From: B16-G9 sp964400655
GTDB taxonomy: Bacteria; Bacteroidota; Bacteroidia; Bacteroidales; F082
Direction of reading: 5' to 3'
NCBI GenBank assembly: GCA_964400655.1
Contig: CAYNVN010000023.1
Span: forward strand, 1-15,181
DNA: 15,181 nt
This document shows positions 1 to 5,551 of this stretch, piece by piece (position 1 is the stretch's first letter; every line of letters starts with the position of its first letter). Both the position numbers and the translations under genes were made by a program. Below the pieces are notes generated by a model. That model saw nothing but the letters and a program-made list of their open reading frames with translations. It did no database searches and had not been told where the DNA came from.

Positions 1-15
1 CCGTTCGGTACGGGC

Positions 16-84
16 GGGAATCCCCTGCTTTGAACGACCTGATTACCTTTTACTGCAAGGGCAGGCTGCTACCCGGGAGATTCC
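16..84 (+). repeat. Invertible-looking core of left repeat
   Basis: The segment is bounded by imperfect inverted repeats: GGGAATCCCC at 16-25 and GGGAGATTCC at 75-84. Between them it aligns in direct orientation with 15093-15157, sharing AATCCCCT, CTTTGAACGA, CCTTTT and AGGCTGC in the same order. The surrounding arms of the two copies match only in inverted orientation. Inside, CCTGC (24-28) can pair with GCAGG (61-65), and CCTT (46-49) with AAGG (57-60). Overall core identity is about 70-75% by eye. Confidence 0.75.
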
Positions 85-93
85 TCGTCGCTC

Positions 94-109
94 CCCGAAA
101 GTTTTCGGG
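94..109. repeat. Nested perfect hairpin in left repeat
   Basis: CCCGAAA at 94-100 and TTTCGGG at 103-109 form a 7-bp perfect stem with a 2-nt loop. It lies in a segment of roughly 20 bp missing from the right copy and is flanked by short TCGC direct repeats (88-91 region and 111-114). It looks like a small palindromic insertion into the larger repeat. Confidence 0.65.
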
Positions 110-236
110 TTCGCTTCCCTCGGAATGACGACGTAATTTAAATGAACGACGTAGTTTTGAATTTTTTGATTTTAGTATTTGAGATTTAATTGTGATTTGG
201 TGCTTGTGTTTTGGGATTTATTCCAAGTACTCCAAA

Positions 237-287
237 CTTTAGGCACTCTAGGCACTCCAAACTTCAAGTACTTTAGGCACTCCCAAC
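237..287 (-). repeat. Short tandem TTTAGGCACTCC motifs, left array
   Basis: Three partial or full copies of a ~16-bp unit (CTTTAGGCACTCCAAA) start near 237, 249 and 272. Positions 249-283 are an exact 35-bp inverted match to 14983-15017. Each unit is itself an imperfect hairpin (TTTAGG against CC-AAA with one bulged base), and AAGTACTT-like palindromic linkers lie between units. The array ends 12 bp before the -7 box of the rlmD promoter. An AT-rich stretch (159-230) of no recognised function separates it from the 1-158 block; the right copy lacks this spacer. Confidence 0.85.
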
Positions 288-303
288 ATCTTTCCTATCT
301 TTG
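272..303 (+). promoter_or_regulatory. Promoter of rlmD, Bacteroidota type
   Basis: TATCTTTG at 296-303 fits the Bacteroidota -7 consensus TAnnTTTG. A TTTA at 272-275, 20 bp upstream, could serve as the -33 element. That -33 position falls inside the repeat array, so the repeat may supply part of the promoter. The start codon lies 21 bp downstream of the -7 box. Confidence 0.6.
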
Positions 304-324
304 CCGGGCAAAACAGTTAATTTT

Positions 325-1758
325 ATGGCAAGAAGAAAAAGGCCGTTGCCTTTCATCGAAAATCTGGAAATTATTGATGCCGGTGCCGAGGGTAAAGCGG
401 TGGCACGTTATAACGAACGTGTGGTATTTGTCCCCTTTGCCGCTCCGGGCGATGTGGTGGACGTGCAGGTTTATAAAAAACGGAGAAACTATTACGAAGC
501 ACGTATAGAGAAAATCCGTAAAAACTCTAAATATCGTATTAAACCCGAATGCAGCCATTTCGGATTGTGCGGAGGCTGCAAATGGCAGCACATGGATTAC
601 GAAACCCAGAAAAGCTTTAAACACAAACAGGTTAAGGATAGCCTTGAACGAATTGCAAAGATTCCTTTTCCCGAACCGGAACCGATAATTGGCGCTGAAA
701 AATACTATTACTATCGCAACAAACTGGAATTTACTTTTTCAAACCGGCGCTGGCTTACCGATTTGGACACTTCCAAAGAAGAAGGCGGCCCTGCCGATAC
801 CAACGGACTGGGGTTTCACCTGCCGGGAATGTTTGACAAAATTCTGGACATCGAACATTGCTACCTGCAGGCCGACCCAAGCAACCAAATAAGAGTTGCC
901 GTAAAACAATTTGCCGTTGAAAAAGGGATTAGCTTTTTCAATGCACGCTCACAGGAGGGTATGCTCCGCAATATGATCATCCGGAACGCCGTAACCGGCG
1001 ACCTGATGGTAATCATTGTTTTTCGCCACAATATAAAAGAACAAATTGATGATTTAATGACCTTTCTTGCGCAACGGTTTCCTGAAATCACCAGCCTTAT
1101 GTATGTGGTAAACGAAAAACCAAATGACTCCATTACCGATCAGGAACCCGTGTTGTTTAAAGGAAACCCTTACATTATGGAAGAGATGCCTTCACCCGTT
1201 GAAGGCAATCCGCCCTTTAAATTTAAGGTAGGCCCCCTGTCGTTTTACCAAACCAATCCCGAACAGGCTTTTAAACTGTATAAAACAGCTTTTGAATATG
1301 CCGGTTTCAAAGGTGATGAACTGGTTTACGATCTCTATACCGGAACAGGAACCATCGCTTCGTTTGTGGCTAAATCGGTTAAAAAGGTCATTGGCGTTGA
1401 ATATGTTGAAGATGCTGTTGCCGATGCCAAACAAAACATGGCCCTTAACGAAATAACAAACATTGAGTTTTACGCCGGCGACATGGCAAAAGTTCTGGAC
1501 GAAAAGTTTATTAAAACACACGGAAGACCCGATGTGCTGTTAACCGATCCGCCACGCGCCGGAATGCACGAAAAAGTGGTGAAGCAAATCCTAAATATGG
1601 AACCCGAAAAAATTGTTTACGTCAGTTGCAATCCTGCTACACAGGCCAGAGACGTTGCCCTGCTACACGAAAAGTATGATATAGTAAAAGTGCAACCCGT
1701 TGATATGTTCCCGCAAACACATCATGTGGAAAATGTAATTTTGTTGCATAAAAGATAA
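325..1758 (+). CDS. rlmD: 23S rRNA (uracil-5-)-methyltransferase, RlmD/RumA family
   Basis: The product (477 aa) belongs to the TrmA/RlmD family, which transfers a methyl group from SAM to C5 of a specific uridine, in RlmD usually U1939 of 23S rRNA. An N-terminal TRAM domain (about residues 8-68) is followed by cysteines C76, C82, C85 and C179, the pattern that binds a 4Fe-4S cluster in RlmD. The Rossmann methyltransferase part has DLYTGTGT (336-343) for SAM and DPPRAG (408-413). C435 in YVSCNP is the expected nucleophile and E469 the expected base. I chose the ATG at 325 because an upstream in-frame TTG at 301 falls inside the -7 promoter box and could not be transcribed. Bacteroidota often carry more than one TrmA-like paralogue, so the exact target uridine is inferred. 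A DUF4268 gene follows 2 bp after the stop. Confidence 0.92.
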   Translation: MARRKRPLPFIENLEIIDAGAEGKAVARYNERVVFVPFAAPGDVVDVQVYKKRRNYYEARIEKIRKNSKYRIKPECSHFGLCGGCKWQHMDYETQKSFKHKQVKDSLERIAKIPFPEPEPIIGAEKYYYYRNKLEFTFSNRRWLTDLDTSKEEGGPADTNGLGFHLPGMFDKILDIEHCYLQADPSNQIRVAVKQFAVEKGISFFNARSQEGMLRNMIIRNAVTGDLMVIIVFRHNIKEQIDDLMTFLAQRFPEITSLMYVVNEKPNDSITDQEPVLFKGNPYIMEEMPSPVEGNPPFKFKVGPLSFYQTNPEQAFKLYKTAFEYAGFKGDELVYDLYTGTGTIASFVAKSVKKVIGVEYVEDAVADAKQNMALNEITNIEFYAGDMAKVLDEKFIKTHGRPDVLLTDPPRAGMHEKVVKQILNMEPEKIVYVSCNPATQARDVALLHEKYDIVKVQPVDMFPQTHHVENVILLHKR

Positions 1759-1760
1759 CA

Positions 1761-2210
1761 ATGTACAGCCGCGAAGAAGCCAAGTTACTTAAACAGGAGT
1801 TTTGGACAACCTTTGGACAGTGGTCGTTGCGAAAACGGAAAAGTATCGGCAAAGGCAGGTGGTTACTTAACCGTACGGGCGTTAAAGGTTTCAGGTTAAA
1901 ATTTGAAGCGGGAAAAAAAGTTATTTGTGTATGCCTCGAAATTATTGACAACGATGAAGCAATGCGCAAAATACACTACGAAAAACTACTGACCTTAAAA
2001 GAGCTATTTAACGAAGCCATGAATGGCGAACTTTTTTGGGAAAAAGAACATTACACCTCTTCCAACTCAAATATTGTAAGGGTTTATACTTATAAAGAGG
2101 GGCTTACCATCAACAACAAATCACACTGGCCTGAAATATTTTCTTTTTTCTACGACAGGATGAATAAACTCGAAACGGTTTTTGAAACCTACAGGGAAAT
2201 ACTTGAGTGA
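1761..2210 (+). CDS. DUF4268 domain-containing protein
   Basis: The product is a 149-aa soluble protein with no signal peptide or membrane segment, and is rich in aromatic and charged residues. The sequence (an EFW..FG start, GRWLLNRTGVKGFRLKF, then a middle ELFNEAMN.E.FWE..H and a C-terminal HWPEIFSFFYDRMNKLE) resembles the DUF4268 family. This domain can occur alone or at the C-terminus of larger proteins, some nuclease-like. Its biochemical role is unknown to me. The start lies 2 bp after the rlmD stop with no promoter between them, so the two are almost certainly co-transcribed. No terminator hairpin is visible in the 76 bp before the convergent gene. Confidence 0.8.
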   Translation: MYSREEAKLLKQEFWTTFGQWSLRKRKSIGKGRWLLNRTGVKGFRLKFEAGKKVICVCLEIIDNDEAMRKIHYEKLLTLKELFNEAMNGELFWEKEHYTSSNSNIVRVYTYKEGLTINNKSHWPEIFSFFYDRMNKLETVFETYREILE

Positions 2211-2286
2211 TAACTTTTTTATTACAATCCCCTTTTACATAAAACAAGTGCGTAAAACCAAATCAAACAAAACCACTTCCCCAAAC

Positions 2287-2997
2287 CTATTTATACACTA
2301 AAAAAACCGCGGGACGTTTGTGTAAATCTACTTTCTCCCTTTTCCACAGTTTGGCGGGCAGGGTTTTTATAAATTCGGTTTCAAGGGTCAAATCGGCCGC
2401 CACACAAATGCGTGTTTCGGGTTTAAGCAATTTGATAAGCATTTCAAGCATTTTATCATTGCGGTAAGGCGTTTCGATAAATATCTGGGTTTGATCCAAC
2501 CGGTAAACCGCCGTTTCAAGCTCTTTTATTTTTTTGTTGCGCCGATTGCTTTCGATGGGTAAATATCCGTGAAAAAGAAAATGTTGTCCGTTAAACCCCG
2601 AAGCCGTTAAAGCAAGAATTATTGAGTTAGGCCCTGTGAGAGGGATAACCTTGATATTGTTTTTATGGGCCAGCTCCACAATTACGGCTCCCGGATCGGC
2701 AACACAGGGCGTTCCTGCTTCCGAGAGCAACCCGATGCTTTTTCCCTCTGATAAAGGTTCGATATATTTAGAAACGGTATTTAAATCACTGTGTTTGTTA
2801 AGCTCGAAAAATATCATTTCATCTATGGGAACAGGATGTCCTATGGCTTTTAAAAAGCGGCGTGCCGTGCGCACCTGCTCCACAATAAACACCTGTAACT
2901 TATGCACCAGCTGATGGTTATAATCGGGCAACACATTGGGTATGGTTTCGTTTCCTCCCAGCGTGGTGGGTATTAAATACAATTTACCTTGCAACAT
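2287..2997 (-). CDS. RsmI-like SAM-dependent methyltransferase (tetrapyrrole methylase fold)
   Basis: The product (236 aa) has the motifs of the RsmI/tetrapyrrole methylase fold: KLYLIPTTLG at the N-terminus, LLSEAGTPCVADPG mid-protein, PLTGPNSIILALTASG and FIETPYRN. Genuine RsmI 2'-O-methylates C1402 of 16S rRNA, starts with a TPIGNLxD-type motif and is usually about 270-290 aa. Here the motif is replaced by TTLGGNETI and the C-terminal extension is missing. I therefore read it as the shorter RsmI-like paralogue found in Bacteroidota and not as RsmI itself; its substrate is unknown. It is transcribed divergently from the thioredoxin pair, from its own TACCTTTG promoter. Its 3' end converges on the DUF4268 gene with a 76-bp gap. 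Confidence 0.85.
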   Translation of the reverse strand: MLQGKLYLIPTTLGGNETIPNVLPDYNHQLVHKLQVFIVEQVRTARRFLKAIGHPVPIDEMIFFELNKHSDLNTVSKYIEPLSEGKSIGLLSEAGTPCVADPGAVIVELAHKNNIKVIPLTGPNSIILALTASGFNGQHFLFHGYLPIESNRRNKKIKELETAVYRLDQTQIFIETPYRNDKMLEMLIKLLKPETRICVAADLTLETEFIKTLPAKLWKREKVDLHKRPAVFLVYK

Positions 2998-3016
2998 TGG
3001 CTGTTATTTTAATGGT

Positions 3017-3024
3017 CAAAGGTA
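3017..3024 (-). promoter_or_regulatory. -7 box of RsmI-like gene
   Basis: On the minus strand this reads TACCTTTG (TAnnTTTG), 20 bp upstream of the start codon at 2997. A TTTAA on the same strand at 3041-3045 sits at roughly -33 spacing. It is back-to-back with the thioredoxin promoter in a 75-bp gap. Confidence 0.55.
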
Positions 3025-3056
3025 GTGATTTAGCAAATAATTAAACCGTACTTTCT

Positions 3057-3064
3057 TATCTTTG
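3057..3064 (+). promoter_or_regulatory. -7 box of thioredoxin operon
   Basis: TATCTTTG matches TAnnTTTG exactly, with TTTAG at 3029-3033 as a possible -33 element. The thioredoxin ATG begins only 8 bp after the box, so transcription probably starts at or within a few bases of the start codon. Confidence 0.6.
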
Positions 3065-3072
3065 CCGCCATT

Positions 3073-3399
3073 ATGAAACAGAAGTTTGTAACGGTTAACT
3101 TTTTAAACTGGGAAGAGGAAACGGGAAAAGGACTGGTTTTGCTCGACTTTTGGGCCGAATGGTGTACCGCCTGCATTGCCCAGGATAAAGTTTACGAAGA
3201 GGTTGCTGAAAAATTTGGTGATCAAATAAAAATTGCAAAAATCAACGTGAGCGATAACCGTGTTCTGGCCGACCGTTTTGGTGTTAGAAACATACCTTTT
3301 TTAATACTTTTAAAAGAGGGGAAAAACATCATGCAGATGCCCGGAATTCAAAGCAAAGAATATTTATTTAGTCAAATAGAAAAACATACGGGAAAATGA
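3073..3399 (+). CDS. Thioredoxin-family protein with WCTAC active site
   Basis: The product is a 108-aa single-domain thioredoxin fold without a signal peptide, so it should act in the cytoplasm in thiol-disulfide exchange. LLDFWAEW leads into the redox motif W30-C31-T32-A33-C34, and the conserved cis-proline is P75 (RNIPFL). Classical thioredoxin has WCGPC; here TA replaces GP, and loss of the proline usually shifts the redox potential of the site. An alanine before the second Cys is unusual enough to suggest a specialised partner. The stop overlaps the start of the next thioredoxin gene (ATGA at 3396-3399), so the two are translationally coupled. Confidence 0.88.
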   Translation: MKQKFVTVNFLNWEEETGKGLVLLDFWAEWCTACIAQDKVYEEVAEKFGDQIKIAKINVSDNRVLADRFGVRNIPFLILLKEGKNIMQMPGIQSKEYLFSQIEKHTGK

Positions 3400-3827
3400 A
3401 CAGTACCATCTGGATAGTTATTATTGTTGTTTTAGCGGCAATGCTTGGCTGGGCCTTTTACAAGAGATATAAATCGCTGGTTAATTACGACCCTTCAAAA
3501 GATAGCGACAAACTGCTAAAGTTAACCGATGCCAATTTTTATACAACGATATCCAAAGGGGTAACGCTGGTTGATTTTTGGGCTGAATGGTGTACCCCCT
3601 GTAAAATTCAGGGACCCATTGTCAGCGAAGTTGCCGAAGAGTTATCGGATGTGGCGAAAATTGCCAAACTGGATGTTCAAACAAATCAAAAAGCCGCACA
3701 AAAACTGGGAATCAGGAATATTCCCACAATAATCATTTTTAAAAACGGTAAAGTGTTTCAGCAGTTTGTAGGGGTAAAAACCAAATCGGTATTGGTAAAG
3801 GCGGTAAACGAAGCTTTAAAAAAATAG
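3396..3827 (+). CDS. Membrane-anchored thioredoxin-family protein
   Basis: The product (143 aa) has an N-terminal hydrophobic helix (about residues 4-21), then KRYKS, a short linker and a full thioredoxin domain. The active site is W65-C66-T67-P68-C69 and the cis-proline is P110 (RNIPTI). The lack of positive charge before the helix and the positive KRYK after it fit an N-out/C-in anchor, which would leave the thioredoxin domain in the cytoplasm; this topology is inferred and the opposite is possible. It overlaps the upstream thioredoxin by 4 bp. The two may form a relay or work on the same client. The stop is 3 bp from the end of the convergent aroE, and no terminator is visible. Confidence 0.88.
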   Translation: MNSTIWIVIIVVLAAMLGWAFYKRYKSLVNYDPSKDSDKLLKLTDANFYTTISKGVTLVDFWAEWCTPCKIQGPIVSEVAEELSDVAKIAKLDVQTNQKAAQKLGIRNIPTIIIFKNGKVFQQFVGVKTKSVLVKAVNEALKK

Positions 3828-3830
3828 TTG

Positions 3831-4571
3831 TTATCCCTGCCATATTTTCCAGGCAGCTTCAGCTTGTATGTGCAACATCTCCAGCCCGTTTTTAACCACG
3901 GCTCCCGCTTCTCTTCCCCTTTTCAAAAAGAGCGTTTCTTCCGGATTATATATCAAATCATATAAAATATGATTTTTTGTAAGATAACGGTAAGGAATAT
4001 TCGGTGCGGTATCAACAAACGGATACATACCCGCCGGCGTGGTGTTAACAATTAACGGACAGCTTATTATCAGCTCTTTATCCAGTTCATCATAATTCAA
4101 TTGATTGCTATCCGGGTTACGGCTTACAAACTTAAACGGAACGGAAAGTTTCTTTAAAACAAAGGCCACCGCCTTTGATGCACCTCCCGTACCGAGTATC
4201 AGCGCATTTAAATTGTTTTTACCTTTCAGCAACGGTTTCAGCGATTCGGCAAACCCTGTAATATCGGTATTGTAACCCGTTAACCCCTCAGGTGTTACTT
4301 TAACACAGTTAACCGCTCCGATTTTACGTGCTTCGGCACTTAAACCGTCAAGCAGCTTAATGATTGCCTGCTTATAGGGAATGGTAACGCTAAAACCCAT
4401 TAATTCGGGATGCGAACGGATGTAGCCTGTCAGCTCTTCAATCCGGGGCAGGTCAATAAGCTCAAACGCTGCGTTGATATGCTCTCTTAAAAATTTAGCA
4501 TTAAAATAGCCGGGAGAGAAAGAGTGGCCAATATTTTTACCCACAATGCCGTATAGCGGTTTACCCTTCAT
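3831..4571 (-). CDS. aroE: Shikimate dehydrogenase (NADP+)
   Basis: The enzyme reduces 3-dehydroshikimate to shikimate with NADPH in aromatic amino acid biosynthesis. The 246-aa product is slightly short for the family (usually about 270) but complete. Shikimate-binding residues are present: S17 and S19 in GHSFSP, K67 in SVTIPYK (catalytic Lys), N88 in GAVNC, and D103 in NTDITGF (catalytic Asp). The NADP domain has GTGGAS (127-132) and NTTPAGM (176-182), and Q236 lies near the C-terminus. The start ATG overlaps the upstream DUF368 gene by 11 bp, indicating translational coupling. The dinucleotide-binding half is slightly compact, but no key residue is missing. Confidence 0.95.
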   Translation of the reverse strand: MKGKPLYGIVGKNIGHSFSPGYFNAKFLREHINAAFELIDLPRIEELTGYIRSHPELMGFSVTIPYKQAIIKLLDGLSAEARKIGAVNCVKVTPEGLTGYNTDITGFAESLKPLLKGKNNLNALILGTGGASKAVAFVLKKLSVPFKFVSRNPDSNQLNYDELDKELIISCPLIVNTTPAGMYPFVDTAPNIPYRYLTKNHILYDLIYNPEETLFLKRGREAGAVVKNGLEMLHIQAEAAWKIWQG

Positions 4572-5496
4572 TTTTTACATTGGATTGGGCCATTTTTTCA
4601 ACCAAAACGATGGATAATATTCCGGCTATCATAAAAACAGCGGCTATCAAAACTTCCGTGGTTAAATGTTCGGGCAATATAACCGAATAACGGGCGATAA
4701 CCTTTTCGCCGTGTTTCATAATAAAATTTCCGGCAACATCGGTCAGATATTCAGGCTCTTTCCATGGCCACAATATGCTCAGCGAGCCGAGAATAAAACC
4801 TGTGAGCATGGCAATGGTTTGGTCTTTATAACGTTTAAACACCCACGAAAGCACATGCGAAAAAGCAATGAGCCCTGCCACAGCACCTATTCCTACGGGA
4901 ATGATAACATCAAAATTCCGGTTGTTAATGGCATCGATGGCAACCAGTTGATAGTTTCCCATAAGGATAAGCACAAACGACCCCGACAACCCCGGCAAAA
5001 TCATGGAACAGATGGCAACCACCCCGCAAAGCATCAGGTAAAAGAAATTATCGTTTGCCGCTGCCGGATTTACCAGCGACAAACCTATGGCAATGGCGGT
5101 ACCGGCCACAAAAGCAATAACAACACTTGTTCTCCACTTTTCAACCGTTTTACCCACAAAATAAACCGAAGCCAGTACCAAACCGAAAAAGAAGGCCCAA
5201 ATATAGACAGGGTAATTTTGAAACAAAAAGTCGAACAGACGTGCAAGTACAATTATGGCACCGCCAACCCCGGCCAGCAATGTCATTAAAAAATAGAAAT
5301 CGGTTTTTCGGGCAAATGCTTTCCATTGGCCTTTTACGAGCAATTGTGCTGCTTTTAGGTCAAACGATTTAACAGAGTTGATCAACCGTTCAAAAATGCC
5401 GGTGATAAGGGCAATGGTTCCGCCCGAAACTCCGGGAATGATATTGGCAATTCCAACGGCCATTCCTTTAATAAAATATATGATGTATTGCTTCAT
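4561..5496 (-). CDS. DUF368 membrane protein, undecaprenyl-phosphate translocase family (PopT-like)
   Basis: The product (311 aa) is a polytopic inner-membrane protein with about eight hydrophobic segments. Two PGxSG motifs, PGVSGGT (21-27) and PGLSGSF (168-174), lie in re-entrant-like positions and mark an internal duplication. DUF368 proteins (PopT) have been reported to return undecaprenyl phosphate across the inner membrane for reuse in cell-wall and surface-polysaccharide synthesis, a role shared with DedA-family proteins. Assignment here rests on the family motifs. It begins 55 bp after the aldehyde dehydrogenase with no TAnnTTTG box between, so it is probably read through from that gene. 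Its last 11 bp overlap aroE. Confidence 0.88.
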   Translation of the reverse strand: MKQYIIYFIKGMAVGIANIIPGVSGGTIALITGIFERLINSVKSFDLKAAQLLVKGQWKAFARKTDFYFLMTLLAGVGGAIIVLARLFDFLFQNYPVYIWAFFFGLVLASVYFVGKTVEKWRTSVVIAFVAGTAIAIGLSLVNPAAANDNFFYLMLCGVVAICSMILPGLSGSFVLILMGNYQLVAIDAINNRNFDVIIPVGIGAVAGLIAFSHVLSWVFKRYKDQTIAMLTGFILGSLSILWPWKEPEYLTDVAGNFIMKHGEKVIARYSVILPEHLTTEVLIAAVFMIAGILSIVLVEKMAQSNVKNEG

Positions 5497-5551
5497 AGTG
5501 TTGTTCTGTTTATTCTCTTTTTAATTCTGTCCGGTTACCGTTATCTGTATT

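Larger units (their letters stand above)
1..158 (-). repeat. Composite intergenic repeat, left copy
   Basis: This is a non-coding block made of several modules that recur, inverted, at the right end of the window. Reading on the minus strand the order is: a block at 139-158 (19 of 20 positions match 15039-15058), a GTCATTCCGAGGGA-type block around 116-130, a ~66-bp core (19-84), and a GC-rich end (1-18) that matches 15157-15174 exactly. Compared with the right copy it has an extra hairpin segment near 90-112, and its core is flipped relative to the arms. The copy probably continues beyond position 1. The GTCATT-CGAGG block resembles dispersed intergenic repeats I recall from Bacteroidota genomes, but that is memory and not a search result. 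No open reading frame here looks real. Confidence 0.85.

Noticed and set aside
301..324. Upstream TTG start for rlmD adding eight residues
   Set aside because: The TTG lies within the TATCTTTG -7 box, so it would be at or before the transcription start; the ATG at 325 begins the conserved sequence.
179..508. Forward open frame overlapping the rlmD start
   Set aside because: It runs through the repeat array and then out of frame across rlmD; its composition is not protein-like.
4666..5289. 207-aa open frame antisense to the DUF368 gene
   Set aside because: It is a shadow of the strongly coding opposite strand, rich in His, Asn, Lys and Gln with no domain or upstream signal.
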